A stretch of 64,000 nucleotides of DNA from Humidesulfovibrio sp. (GCA_031292175.1 JARLHQ010000003.1:62001-126000); one strand, 5' to 3'; numbered from the stretch's first letter, positions 20,619-30,885 are shown. Notes: a model not told the origin generated them from the sequence alone. Made by a program: numbers and translations.

Positions 20619-22307
20619 ATGCCCGTCAGCAAAAAAATGACCGCCCGCAGCTCCAAGATGACCGGTGGCCTGGAGAAGGCCCCGCACCGCTCGCTTCTAG
20701 CCGCCCTAGGTCTGACGCGCGAGGAGATGCGCCGCCCGCTTATCGGCATCGCCAATTCCGCCAACGAGATCATCCCCGGCCACATCCACCTGGACAAGAT
20801 CGTCCAGGCGGTGAAGGACGGCGTCCGCATGGCGGGTGGAACCCCCATGGAGTTCCCGACCATCGGCGTATGCGACGGCCTGGCCATGAACCACGAGGGC
20901 ATGCATTTCTCCCTGCCCAGCCGCGAGCTCATTGCCGACTCCATCGAGATCATGGCCTCCGGCCACCCTTTCGACGCCCTGGTGCTCGTGCCCAACTGCG
21001 ACAAGGTCGTGCCGGGCATGCTCATGGCCGCGCTCCGGCTCAACATCCCCACCATCGTTGTGTCCGGCGGCCCCATGCTGGCCGGGGAATTGCGCGGCAA
21101 GCGCGTGGACCTCATCGACGTGTTCGAGGCCGTGGGCAAGGTCAAGCTGGGCAAAATGGACGCGGCCGAGTTGGACGAGCTGGAAGAATGCGCCTGCCCC
21201 GGCTGCGGCTCCTGCGCGGGCATGTTCACGGCCAATTCCATGAACTGCCTGTCCGAAACCATCGGTCTGGCCCTGCCCGGCAACGGCACCATCCCGGCCG
21301 TGCAGGCCGCGCGCATCCGCCTGGCCAAGCACGCGGGCATGCAGATCATGGAGCTTCTGAAGCACGGCATCCGCCCGCGCGACATCGTGACCGAGAAAAG
21401 CGTGAAGAACGCCGTGCGCCTCGACATGGCGCTGGGCTGCTCCACCAACACCGTGCTGCACCTGCCCGCCATCTTCCGGGAGGCCGGGCTTGATCTCACC
21501 CTTGCCATCTTCGACGAGGTCAGCCGCACCACGCCCAACCTCTGCCGTCTTTCCCCCGCCGGCCCCCACTACATCCAGGATTTGCACGCCGCGGGCGGCA
21601 TCCCCGGCGTTATGTCCGAGCTGAACAAGGCGGGGCTCATCGAGACGGGCGCGCTTACCTGCACGGGCAAAACCGTCGGCGAAAACCTGGCCGAACTCAA
21701 GGCCGCCGTGCGCGACCACGAGGTGGTGCGGCCCATCGACGCGCCCTACGCCAACCAGGGCGGCATCGCCGTGCTGTATGGCAACCTGGCTCCCCTGGGC
21801 GCCGTGGTGAAGCAAAGCGCCGTGGCCCCGGAAATGATGCAGCGCATGGCCAAGGCACGGCCCTTCGACTCCGAGGCCGCGGCCTGCGAAGCCATCCTCG
21901 GCGGGGCAATCAAGCCCGGCGACGCCGTGGTCATCCGCTACGAGGGCCCCAAGGGCGGCCCCGGCATGCGCGAGATGCTCACCCCCACCAGCACCATCAT
22001 GGGCATGGGCCTCGGCGAATCCGTGGCCCTCATCACCGACGGCCGGTTCTCCGGCGGCTCCCGCGGGGCGGCCATCGGCCACGTCTCGCCCGAGGCCGCC
22101 AGCGGCGGTCTCATCGGCCTTGTGCAGGAAGGCGACATCATCGAGATCGATATCCCCGGGCGCAAGCTGAACCTGCTCGTGGACGAGGCCGTCCTCGCCG
22201 AGCGCAAGGCCAAGTTCCGGCCCAAGCGCAAAACCATCAAGTCGCCCTTCCTGAAGCGCTACGTAAAGCACGTGACCAGCGCCGCCCAGGGCGCCGTGCT
22301 GGAATAA
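20619..22307 (+). CDS. ilvD: Dihydroxy-acid dehydratase
   Basis: [61 protein letters not shown]. Confidence 0.96.
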   Translation: MPVSKKMTARSSKMTGGLEKAPHRSLLAALGLTREEMRRPLIGIANSANEIIPGHIHLDKIVQAVKDGVRMAGGTPMEFPTIGVCDGLAMNHEGMHFSLPSRELIADSIEIMASGHPFDALVLVPNCDKVVPGMLMAALRLNIPTIVVSGGPMLAGELRGKRVDLIDVFEAVGKVKLGKMDAAELDELEECACPGCGSCAGMFTANSMNCLSETIGLALPGNGTIPAVQAARIRLAKHAGMQIMELLKHGIRPRDIVTEKSVKNAVRLDMALGCSTNTVLHLPAIFREAGLDLTLAIFDEVSRTTPNLCRLSPAGPHYIQDLHAAGGIPGVMSELNKAGLIETGALTCTGKTVGENLAELKAAVRDHEVVRPIDAPYANQGGIAVLYGNLAPLGAVVKQSAVAPEMMQRMAKARPFDSEAAACEAILGGAIKPGDAVVIRYEGPKGGPGMREMLTPTSTIMGMGLGESVALITDGRFSGGSRGAAIGHVSPEAASGGLIGLVQEGDIIEIDIPGRKLNLLVDEAVLAERKAKFRPKRKTIKSPFLKRYVKHVTSAAQGAVLE

Positions 22308-22374
22308 CGGGAGAATCAGGGGCTCCAGCCGCGCCCCCCACCCCGGGAAACATGACGCCTCTGGTCTCTTCAGG

Positions 22375-22426
22375 CTAACGAAAGAACCGGTTCCGCGCAG
22401 ACGCGCGGAACCGGTTCTTTCGTTAG
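22375..22426. terminator. Perfect 24-bp inverted repeat, probable bidirectional terminator
   Basis: CTAACGAAAGAACCGGTTCCGCGC-AGAC-GCGCGGAACCGGTTCTTTCGTTAG between convergent ilvD and EamA genes. Confidence 0.8.
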
Positions 22427-22539
22427 GACAGGAGGGTACGGCAAAACGGTCTGGTGCTCCAGAATACCCCGGCGAAAAAAACACTCTTGCCTGTCCATCC
22501 CCCAACGGGATCAAGGAACTGCGCGCCCTTGCTCCCAGC

Positions 22540-23409
22540 CTATTTCCGCCGCAGACCCAAGGCGATGCCGGCCAGGGTGGCGGCCACGCCAAGGAGTTCA
22601 AGGACGCCTGCAGGCTTGGCGAAGAAGCTCAAATCCCAGACGTAAGCCAGCACGGGCGCCAACAACAGAATAAGCCCGGCGAGGGACATGCGCGTCTCCC
22701 GCAGGCCCCGGCTGATGAGCACCCAGCCCACGAATTGTGAGCTGAGGCCGTAGCCCGCCATGAGCAAAAGCGGCATGCCCGGGGACAGCAGCGGGCTTTC
22801 TCCGCGCAGCAAAAGCACGACCAGGAGCAGGGCGGCGGTCATGAGCGAGTTCACGGTCATGACGGCAAGCTGGCTGCCTTCGCCGCAGACAGCCATGCTG
22901 CGGCCCAGGGCCAGAATGAACCCGCCGTAGAACACGCCCGTCAGCAGACCAAAAACGACGCCGATCTGATAGTGTGGCCCCGCCGTGGTCCATTCCGGGG
23001 CCACGATGGCGAGCAGCCCGGCCAGGGCCAGCACCAGCCCCAGAAAGAAACCCAGGCCGGGCTTCTCATTCAGGAACAGAATGCCCCAAAAGGCCAGGAT
23101 GAAGACCTGGAAATTGCCGAAGAGCGTGCCCAGCCCCGGCCCAATGTAGTGGATGGACATGTGCCAGGCCAGGAGGTCCGCGGCGAAAAACACGGCGCAG
23201 ACCATGGACCAGCCGTAGCCGCTTTTGGGCATGGCCGCGATGCTGGAACGCGGCTCGCGGCTGAGGAGGGAGGCCAGGAGCAGTGCGATCCCGCCGATGA
23301 ACACGCGGTGGAAGGCCGCGAGATCGCCGCTGACGCCATAGGGGCCGACCAGCTTCACGAAAACGGAGGAGAAGCTGATGATGAACGCGCCAAGGAGCAG
23401 AGGCAGCAT
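22540..23409 (-). CDS. EamA/DMT-family transporter
   Basis: 289 aa, 10-TM hydrophobic pattern, EamA-like repeats (AFHRVFIGGIALLLAS; GWVLISRGLRETRMSLAGLILLLAPVLAYVWD). Confidence 0.85.
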   Translation of the reverse strand: MLPLLLGAFIISFSSVFVKLVGPYGVSGDLAAFHRVFIGGIALLLASLLSREPRSSIAAMPKSGYGWSMVCAVFFAADLLAWHMSIHYIGPGLGTLFGNFQVFILAFWGILFLNEKPGLGFFLGLVLALAGLLAIVAPEWTTAGPHYQIGVVFGLLTGVFYGGFILALGRSMAVCGEGSQLAVMTVNSLMTAALLLVVLLLRGESPLLSPGMPLLLMAGYGLSSQFVGWVLISRGLRETRMSLAGLILLLAPVLAYVWDLSFFAKPAGVLELLGVAATLAGIALGLRRK

Positions 23410-24194
23410 CAGGCGCTCCGGGGACGTTCGCAGGCGGCCCAGGCCGGGGCGAGCGGCAGGCGAGCGGCCAGGGCGATGCCCGCCGGGGTGACGCGCGCGC
23501 GCCAGACCCAGGCCTCCACGCCTGCGTGCAAGGCCGTAGCCAGGCCGGCGGCGTAGTCCGGATCAACGGTTTCCGCCGGGGCGAAACACTGCCCGTCCGG
23601 CCTTTGGACAAGAAAAAACAGCGCGGCGCGGCAGCCCTGGCGCACCAGGCGCGTCAGCTCGTCCAGGTGCTTGCGGCCGCGCTCGCTGGCGGCGTCCGGG
23701 AACTGGGCCTGATCGTCCTCAACGAGCGTCACATTCTTACACTCCACGAAAAGAGTCGGCAGGCCGCCCCCCTGCGCGTCATCGAAACGCGCGTCCAGGC
23801 GGCTTGCGCCGGTTTTCGCTTCCGGGGTCATCTGGGCATAGGCGCGGGTCTCCGGCAGCAATCCGGCGCGCCAGGCCGCGGCCAGAAGCCGGTTGGGCGT
23901 CAGGGTGTTCACGCCTACCCAGGCCGGATGGCGTCCCCTATGCCCGCCAGGAAGGGCGAGCGCCTCCAGGGTCCACTTGAGAACACGGTCCGGATTGGCG
24001 GCGGGCGAAAGCAGCGCAGCCGCCCCGGGCCGCAGCAGCCCGAGCATGGACCCAGTGTTGTTGGTGTGCGCGCGCACCTCCGCCCCGGTGTCCGGGTCCA
24101 CGGTCACGGCGGTGAAGCGCTTTTCGCGGCCCACCAAACGGGTCACGCGGCAACCAGGGGGAAACGGCAGCAGTGCCTGGACGGCGTCACACAT
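23409..24194 (-). CDS. sfsA: DNA/RNA nuclease SfsA-family protein
   Basis: ALLPFPPGCRVTRLVGREKRFTAVTVDPDTGAEVRAHTNNTGSMLGLL; FVECKNVTLVEDDQAQFPDAASERGRKHLDEL. Confidence 0.92.
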   Translation of the reverse strand: MCDAVQALLPFPPGCRVTRLVGREKRFTAVTVDPDTGAEVRAHTNNTGSMLGLLRPGAAALLSPAANPDRVLKWTLEALALPGGHRGRHPAWVGVNTLTPNRLLAAAWRAGLLPETRAYAQMTPEAKTGASRLDARFDDAQGGGLPTLFVECKNVTLVEDDQAQFPDAASERGRKHLDELTRLVRQGCRAALFFLVQRPDGQCFAPAETVDPDYAAGLATALHAGVEAWVWRARVTPAGIALAARLPLAPAWAACERPRSA

Positions 24195-24795
24195 GCCGGG
24201 GACCGTGGCCGTCGTCCTCGGGCTCCTTGCCCACAAGACGCTGGCCCTCGCCGGGATAGACGCGGCGCTCGGCGACAGGCGTGGGGCGCGGCACGGCGGG
24301 CCAAACGCCGGGCATGGGCTCGGAACCCTCGGCCGCGCAAGCGGTGGGCGCGGTGTCGGCCATTACCGGATGCGCGCGCAGGTCCACGCCCGGCACGGGC
24401 ACGCTGAACTCCACCGGAATGTTGTTGGGGTCAAAGGAATAGAGTGAATGGATGAAGCCGTGGTCCACCACCTCGGACACCCAAAACCCGGCGGCCTCCA
24501 AGCGGTCGCGCAGGGTCCACAGCTCGTCCTCGCAGTCGAGGCCGAAGGAGATGTGGTCGAAGGTAAAGGGGCCACGCACCGGCGCGCCGTGATCCTTGTC
24601 CGGCCCAGGCTCCACGTCCGGCCACTCGAAAAAGGCGATCATATCCTTTGCGGTGAGCTCGAAGAAATAGTGCCGGTAGCCGGGGTGCCCCAGGCCAGCC
24701 ACCAGGCGCATCCCCAGAAGGTCACGCCAGTAGCGGATGGTGGCGTCCATATCGCCCGTGGCCATGGCCAGATGGTTGATGCCGGTGAAACGCAT
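24187..24795 (-). CDS. VOC (glyoxalase/bleomycin-resistance) superfamily protein
   Basis: MRFTGINHLAMATGDMDATIRYWRDLLGMRLVAGLGHPGYRHYFFEL ... HISFGLDCEDELW. Confidence 0.85.
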   Translation of the reverse strand: MRFTGINHLAMATGDMDATIRYWRDLLGMRLVAGLGHPGYRHYFFELTAKDMIAFFEWPDVEPGPDKDHGAPVRGPFTFDHISFGLDCEDELWTLRDRLEAAGFWVSEVVDHGFIHSLYSFDPNNIPVEFSVPVPGVDLRAHPVMADTAPTACAAEGSEPMPGVWPAVPRPTPVAERRVYPGEGQRLVGKEPEDDGHGPRHV

Positions 24796-24925
24796 GGAGC
24801 CCCCCCTCGTGCATTTTTCTAGACGGGCGGCGGGGGAAAAGCAAGACAGCCGGTCCCCGGCTCATCCTGGCCGACGAGCCCCCAAGCCCTCCCAGGGCGG
24901 CGAGCCTCGACCGAAGGCCGTTGCG

Positions 24926-25345
24926 TTATTTTGGAAACTCGAAGGAGATGTTGTCGCCCAGCAGTTCGATTCGCAAGGCGAGCTGGCGGTGCGCTTTGCC
25001 GTTTTCATCATGCAGCGTGGCGTAGATGTTCAGGTGGGTACCGTCCACGATCTGGGCCTCAATGTCACGCGAACCCGCCGTGGGCTTGAAAACCAAGCGA
25101 TTGCCCACAGAGGCGATGGTCGCGCCGGTGAAGGATTTGCCTTTGAAATACACATCCGCGCGGTATGTCGCGCCCTTGGGGCAGGGAATTTCCTGCCGGT
25201 AGCCAGGGTAGAGTCCCCAGCGCGGCGGCGGATCCGCTTCCCATGTGACGTCCACGCGGTCGATGCTTGGCGTCCCGCAACCAGCCAGAGCCAACGCCAT
25301 CAACAGAATCGTCGCGACGAACATAATCCGCAGCCCAATACGCAT
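24926..25345 (-). CDS. Putative lipoprotein (139 aa)
   Basis: MRIGLRIMFVATILLMALALAGCG lipobox signal; beta-rich remainder. Confidence 0.7.
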   Translation of the reverse strand: MRIGLRIMFVATILLMALALAGCGTPSIDRVDVTWEADPPPRWGLYPGYRQEIPCPKGATYRADVYFKGKSFTGATIASVGNRLVFKPTAGSRDIEAQIVDGTHLNIYATLHDENGKAHRQLALRIELLGDNISFEFPK

Positions 25346-25440
25346 GGAGAGCCTCCGCAAAAAAGGATGCCAATCTTTCCACATCGTAGCAGAGTTTATG
25401 CCAGAGGGACAGCCACCGCCCGCGCCGAGCACGAATTACG

Positions 25441-25734
25441 TAATCCGGACCCACGCATAGAAACCCCGCAGCGCCCGGTCGCACGCATTCTTGGCGGTTC
25501 TGGCCCGCCGAAGGCGCGCCTGCGCGTCGTCCGCAATGGCTTTCGGGATGACAACGCCTTGGAAACCAGCCCCGACGTGGCGAACCAGAACCCCGTCGCG
25601 GCCCTTTCGGTGGGTCTCTCCCTGATTATGGACGCAACAATGCTGACCTATACCCACGGGTATAAGACAGAGGAATTTGACGGACAAAAGGCCCGCAGAT
25701 GTTCGGTTCCATCAGCCTGTCGCTGACGTTCTAG
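25441..25734 (+). pseudogene. Degraded C-terminus of an outer-membrane beta-barrel, LpxR/DUF2219-like
   Basis: Frame A: RLRVVRNGFRDDNALETSPDVANQNPVAALSVGLSLIMDATMLTYTHGYKTEEFDGQ; shifted frame: QMFGSISLSLTF*; no start codon or N-terminal coding upstream. Confidence 0.5.
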
Positions 25735-25749
25735 GCAGGTGGACGCGCC

Positions 25750-25932
25750 TTAGTCCTGCGGAGGCGTTTCGCCTTCGGCCGCCGGGGCCATGCCCTCAAC
25801 GCCCTCCGGGCTGTCCGTGTCGCTCACGCCGCGCTGTGCGTTTTCCTGCTTGCGGCGCAACTTCTCTTCCTTCTTCTTCTTTTTTGCCAGTTCCTTGGCG
25901 CGCTTCTCGTACTGATAATTCGGCTTTGCCAC
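25750..25932 (-). CDS. Small Lys/Glu-rich conserved-type hypothetical protein (60 aa)
   Basis: MAKPNYQYEKRAKELAKKKKKEEKLRRKQENAQRG... Confidence 0.7.
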   Translation of the reverse strand: MAKPNYQYEKRAKELAKKKKKEEKLRRKQENAQRGVSDTDSPEGVEGMAPAAEGETPPQD

Positions 25933-26148
25933 GGGCCTTCCTTTGCGTGAGGGTTAAACAGGGAGGATTTAAGCGTCTTGGTCTGCGATCCTACGCTTTC
26001 AAAGGACCCCTGGCAACGACTTTAACCGAAGGGCGGGCCTTTCCGGCGGCCCTGGGCAGCAGGGCTTGCCAACCGGGGAAAGACGCTTTTTCCCCAGCCG
26101 AATACCGCGCTCCTCCGTCCGCACCGCCTGACGCGGCCCTCTACCCAT

Positions 26149-26181
26149 AAAAACGGGCTCCAGAAAATCTCCTGGAGCCCG
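26149..26181 (-). terminator. Intrinsic terminator, reverse strand
   Basis: CGGGCTCCAG/CTGGAGCCCG stem followed on the minus strand by TTTTTATGGG. Confidence 0.8.
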
Positions 26182-26259
26182 CTGCAAGGCCTTGCGGCAA
26201 AACAAGGAGCCCACGCCAAGTCAAACCGACGCGGCGCGGGCATCCCAAGGAACGTGGAC

Positions 26260-26460
26260 TTACTCGGCCTTCTTCTCTTCAGCAGCGGCCTTCTTGGGGG
26301 CCTTCTTGACGGCCTTCTTCATGGCCTTCTTGGGGGCCTTCTTGGCGGGGGCGGCGGTAGCCTCAGCAGCGGGCTTCTCAGCCGGAGCAGCGGCGTCAGC
26401 GGCAAAAGAAACGCCAGCGAAAGCGAGAACCAGAGACATGGCGATAAGAGCTTTCTTCAT
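26260..26460 (-). CDS. Small exported Ala/Lys/Pro-rich protein with histone-H1-like tail (66 aa)
   Basis: Signal peptide MKKALIAMSLVLAFAGVSFAA then APAKKAPKKAMKKAVKKAPKKAAAEEKKAE. Confidence 0.75.
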   Translation of the reverse strand: MKKALIAMSLVLAFAGVSFAADAAAPAEKPAAEATAAPAKKAPKKAMKKAVKKAPKKAAAEEKKAE

Positions 26461-26936
26461 AACTTCATCTCCTTAAGGTGCGGACAATGTATGGAAAGGC
26501 CCATCCTTTCCACGTCCTCAAGCTTGTACCACTGCGGTGAAAGAGTGCAAGACAAATATATTCAGCAATGCCAGATAGCTAGATATTTTCTCTAGAATTA
26601 TTCTTAACCGTTTCAAACCAATGCCCAAAAAATCAGGCGGGAGGGCGCGGTGAAGCCGCGTCAAGCCCAGACTTTTCGAGTCGTCCTTGGGATGCCGGGG
26701 TGCCCGTTACGACGAAAAAAACGGCCCATAATGCAGGGAAATCCTCCTCCCCAACGCGGAAGGAGGCGAAGGACATCTGGGTTGAGCTTGGACAACTCGG
26801 CCTGCGCCGAGGTGTCCGCGCTCCGTGCCGCAGCCCCGCGTTGGCAGTCCGGGACCAACAGGACGCAGGGGTGCAGCCGGGCGTTGCCATCCCCGAGCGG
26901 GCCGCGTACACAGGCCCAAACACGGGAGCCGCCGTC

Positions 26937-29381
26937 ATGCGCAGCATCATGCCGCACAGCCTGCAAGCAAAATTCCTCGCCGGACTGGGCCTTGTCATGG
27001 CCCTCATGGTCGGCTTCTTCGCCCTGGCGCTGAACCTGCACCTGGAGCGGCTCATGGAGGGCGAGGCGCGGGAGAAGGCCGCGCTCATCCTCTTACAGGT
27101 GCAGGCCATCCAGGGCTATGTGCGGACCAACCTGCGCCCCGCCATGTACCGCGCGCTGCCGGATGACAATTTCGTGCTGGAAGCCATGAGCACCTCCTAC
27201 ATCACCCGCGCGGTCATGAGCGACCAAAAGCTCGCGCGTCAGGCCTTCACCTACCGGCGCGTAGGGGTGGGCGCGCGCAACCCCGATTATGAGGCCAACG
27301 AACGCGAACGGGGCTACATTGAACACTTCGAGGCCGACCCGGGTCTGAAGCGCATGGAGGAGTTCGCCGAACTAGATGGCGAGCGCTACTACATCACTAC
27401 CCGGCCCCAACGCTTCGAGGCCTCCTGCCTGCACTGCCACGGCGATCCAGCCCAGGCTCCGCGCGCGCTCATTGAGCGCTATGGCGCAACGCTCGGCTTT
27501 GGCCGCAAGGTCGGCGACCTGGCGGGCATCGATCTGGTGCGCGTCAAGGTGCAGCGTGATCTGGGCGGCATCCGCGAGGCCACGCTCTCCTTCGCCATGC
27601 TGTTCGCCACGGGCATCCTGGTGCTCTTCCTCACCATCCAGGGATTTTTTCACCGTCTGGTGGTGCAGAGCCTGCGCCGCGTCACAGGCATGATGCACCG
27701 CCTGTTCCCGGACGAGGCCCAGCACGCGCAGGAGCCGCTGAACCGCGACGACGAAATCGAAGGCATCCTGCACGGGTTCGAGACCTTTGCCGAGCATCTG
27801 CGTCAGGCCCGACTCGACCTCACCGAATACGCGGCCACCCTTGAGGACAAGGTGGCCGCACGCACCGCCGCCGTCACCCGTCTGGCCGACGAGCGCCGTG
27901 CGGATGTGGCGCTTTTCGTGGCCCTCTTGAACAGCCTGAACGAGAGCCAGACCAAGCAGCAGATGCTGCCCGCAGCCCTGTCCCTCACGGCCCAACGCTT
28001 CGGAGCCAGCCGGGCGGGCTATGTCTGCGTGCTGGCGGCCACGGATTTTGCCGCCTGGCCGGATCCGGACGCCCCCCTCGACCTGCCCGAGGATTGGCAT
28101 GACCTCGTCTCCGCCGGAGAGCCGCGCCTGACCCCCCAGGCCTGGTACATCCCGGTGCAGACCTCCGGCACCAGCCGGGGCCTGCTCATCCTCTATTGGG
28201 ACGAGCGCCAGGAGAGCAGTGGCCGCCTGGCCGACCTGGCTCGGGCCATCGGCCAGCAGCTCGGCATCGCCATGGAAAATTTGGAGGCCCTGGACAGTCT
28301 TTTGCGGCAGAACGCCATGCTCTCCTCCATCTTCGAGGGCATCGCCGATCCGCTTTTGCTGCTGGATGCCGGAGGCTCGGTGCTCCTGGCCAACTCCACG
28401 GCCCGCGATCTCGCCACCGGCCTGGGTGCGGGCGGAGGCGGCGCACGGTTCGACGGCTTGCTTGCCCGACTCAAGACGGCCACGGTCGGCAGCACACGCG
28501 GCGGCTTTGAGCTGCCCGACGGCCGCATGTTCGAGGCCAGCCTGTATCCCGTCTCCGAGTTCGGGGGGGGCAGGCGGCACGTGGCCTCCCTGCGCGAGGT
28601 GACGGCTGAGCGGCGGATGGAGGGCCAGATGCGGCGCAATGAACGCATCGTTGCCGTGGGCCAGCTGGCCGCAGGACTGGCTCACGAAATCAACAACCCA
28701 CTGGGCGTCATCCGCTGCTATGCCGAGCTGCTGCAAGCCTCACAGGAAGGGCCGCAGGCCCAGGCCGACCTGGAGACCATCATCCGTCATACGGACCAGG
28801 CCCGCCGCGTGGTGCGCGACCTGCTCGACTTCGCCCGGCCCCGGCCCGCCCAGACCGGTCCCAGCGACCTCGCCGCCGTGGCGACGGCCACGGCGGCGGT
28901 GCTGCGCCCACGCGGCAAGAGCAGCCCCATCCGCCTGGACCTTGAGGCCGATCCCGGCCAGCCCTTGGTACGCGCCGGTTCCGACGCCTTGGAACACATT
29001 CTGACCAACCTTGTCATGAACGCACTGGACGCCGTGGCGGGCAAGGCCGATGGGCATGTGCTGGTCCGCATCACCACGCAAGCGGACCACGCGGCGCTCA
29101 CCGTCGGCGACAATGGGCCGGGCATCGCGCCCGAGCACCTGGACCGCGTGTTCGATCCCTTCTTCACCACCAAGGAAGTAGGCAAGGGCACCGGCCTGGG
29201 CTTGGCCGTGGTCTATAGCCTCGTGCGCGACCTGGACGGCAGCATCGAGGTGGAGAACGCGGCGAGCGGAGGCGCAAACTTCCGGGTGCTGCTGCCCCTG
29301 GCCGACCCGACAGATCTGCCTGGCCCGACAGTCCAGACGGATTCCCCGACCCAAAACGTGCAAGGAGTTCCGCAATCATGA
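26937..29381 (+). CDS. Membrane sensor histidine kinase with DUF3365/Tll0287-like heme-motif sensor domain, PAS, HisKA and HATPase_c
   Basis: CLHCHGDPAQAPRALIERYG in the periplasmic domain; GQLAAGLAHEINNPLGVIRCYAELL H-box; NLVMNALDAV; DNGPGIAPEHLDRVFDPFFTTKEVGKGTGLGLAVVYSLV. Confidence 0.9.
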   Translation: MRSIMPHSLQAKFLAGLGLVMALMVGFFALALNLHLERLMEGEAREKAALILLQVQAIQGYVRTNLRPAMYRALPDDNFVLEAMSTSYITRAVMSDQKLARQAFTYRRVGVGARNPDYEANERERGYIEHFEADPGLKRMEEFAELDGERYYITTRPQRFEASCLHCHGDPAQAPRALIERYGATLGFGRKVGDLAGIDLVRVKVQRDLGGIREATLSFAMLFATGILVLFLTIQGFFHRLVVQSLRRVTGMMHRLFPDEAQHAQEPLNRDDEIEGILHGFETFAEHLRQARLDLTEYAATLEDKVAARTAAVTRLADERRADVALFVALLNSLNESQTKQQMLPAALSLTAQRFGASRAGYVCVLAATDFAAWPDPDAPLDLPEDWHDLVSAGEPRLTPQAWYIPVQTSGTSRGLLILYWDERQESSGRLADLARAIGQQLGIAMENLEALDSLLRQNAMLSSIFEGIADPLLLLDAGGSVLLANSTARDLATGLGAGGGGARFDGLLARLKTATVGSTRGGFELPDGRMFEASLYPVSEFGGGRRHVASLREVTAERRMEGQMRRNERIVAVGQLAAGLAHEINNPLGVIRCYAELLQASQEGPQAQADLETIIRHTDQARRVVRDLLDFARPRPAQTGPSDLAAVATATAAVLRPRGKSSPIRLDLEADPGQPLVRAGSDALEHILTNLVMNALDAVAGKADGHVLVRITTQADHAALTVGDNGPGIAPEHLDRVFDPFFTTKEVGKGTGLGLAVVYSLVRDLDGSIEVENAASGGANFRVLLPLADPTDLPGPTVQTDSPTQNVQGVPQS

Positions 29382-30763
29382 CGCAACGCATTTTGCTGGT
29401 GGACGACGAGCCGGACTTCGCCCAGGGTTTGGCGCGTCTGGTGGCCACCGGCTTTCCGGACGTGGAAATTGTGGTCGTCCAAAGCGGGGCCGAGGCCCTG
29501 GAGCGGCTCGCCGCAGAGCCTGTCAACCTCATGCTCACCGACCTGCGCATGCCCGGCCTGGACGGCCAGGAGCTGCTGCGCCAGACCCTGGAGCTTGATC
29601 CCAATCTCACAGTCATCATGCTCACCGGCCACGGCAGCGTGGAATCCGCCGTGGCCGCCCTCAAGGCCGGGGCCTACGACTTTCTCACCAAGCCCATCGA
29701 GCGCGGCGAACTCTTCCGCGCCGTGGCCAAGGGCCTGGAGCGCGACCGGCTGCTGGGCGAGAACCGCTCCCTGCGTGAGCTGGCCAGCCGTTCGGAACTC
29801 GCGCGCACCCTCGTGGGCGAGGGCCCGGCCATGCGCCGGCTCAAGGAATCCATGACCGCCGTGGCCGCTTCGGACTACACGGTGCTCATCCGGGGCGAAT
29901 CCGGCACCGGCAAGGAGCTGGTGGCCGGGAGCATCCACCGCCTGAGCCCGCGCGCTGGCCAGCCCTTCATCACCGTCAACTGTCCGGCCATCCCCGAGCA
30001 CCTGCTGGAGAGCGAACTCTTCGGACACGTCAAAGGCGCCTTCACCGGTGCGGAAAAATCGCGGCGCGGCCTCTTTGTCTGCGCCTCCGGCGGCAGCATC
30101 CTACTCGACGAGATCGGCGACATTCCCATGGCCGTGCAGACCAAGCTTCTGCGCGTGCTTCAGGAACGCGAGGTCCGCCCCGTGGGCTCCAGCGACACCG
30201 TGAAGATTGACGTCCGCATCCTCGCCAGCACGAACCAGGACCTTGAGGCGCGCATCAACAGCGGCCAGTTCCGCCAGGATCTTTTCTACCGCCTGAACGT
30301 GCTCACTATCACCCCGCCCTCCCTGCGCGAGCGCAAGGAGGACGTCCCGCTCCTGGCCGCGCACTTCCTGGCCCAGGCCTGCAATGAAATGCGCCTGCCG
30401 CCCAAGGTTCTGGCCCCGGAATCCATCGCCTGCCTGACGGAAAAGCCCTGGCGGGGCAACGTGCGCGAATTGCAGAACTTCGTGCGCCGGCTCGCCGTGT
30501 TCTGTCCCGGCGAACAGGTCGACCTGAACCACCTGCGCCAGGCCGAGGGGGGCCTGGGCAACGGCTGCGCTCAGCCGGAGCCCCTCGCCCCCTACAAGGA
30601 GGCCAAGGCCCACGTGCTGGAAAGCTTCACCCGACGCTACGTGGAGCAGGTGCTCGAAACCACGCATGGCAACATCTCCGAAGCTGCCCGCATCAGCGGC
30701 ATCGAGCGCGTGAGTCTGCAAAAGATCTTGAAGCGCATGGGCCCAGGCGGCCGGGAGGGCTGA
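29378..30763 (+). CDS. Sigma-54-dependent response regulator (NtrC family)
   Basis: ILLVDDEPDFAQ, LMLTDLRMPGLDG, GESGTGKELVAG, GAFTGAEKSRRG, C-terminal Fis-type HTH; overlaps kinase gene by 4 bp. Confidence 0.94.
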   Translation: MTQRILLVDDEPDFAQGLARLVATGFPDVEIVVVQSGAEALERLAAEPVNLMLTDLRMPGLDGQELLRQTLELDPNLTVIMLTGHGSVESAVAALKAGAYDFLTKPIERGELFRAVAKGLERDRLLGENRSLRELASRSELARTLVGEGPAMRRLKESMTAVAASDYTVLIRGESGTGKELVAGSIHRLSPRAGQPFITVNCPAIPEHLLESELFGHVKGAFTGAEKSRRGLFVCASGGSILLDEIGDIPMAVQTKLLRVLQEREVRPVGSSDTVKIDVRILASTNQDLEARINSGQFRQDLFYRLNVLTITPPSLRERKEDVPLLAAHFLAQACNEMRLPPKVLAPESIACLTEKPWRGNVRELQNFVRRLAVFCPGEQVDLNHLRQAEGGLGNGCAQPEPLAPYKEAKAHVLESFTRRYVEQVLETTHGNISEAARISGIERVSLQKILKRMGPGGREG

Positions 30764-30885
30764 AACTGGGGAAGGGCCCGGGGAAAGAGAAGGACTCGCG
30801 GTGGGGGAATGATCCCCAAAAGCCCCCTCCGAACGTGGGGGGAAAGAATGTGGAGGACGCAAACGGGAAGGGAGAGAGTTTCGCG

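Noticed and set aside
20706-22601. 631-aa reverse ORF antisense to ilvD
   Set aside because: ilvD on the + strand is unambiguous
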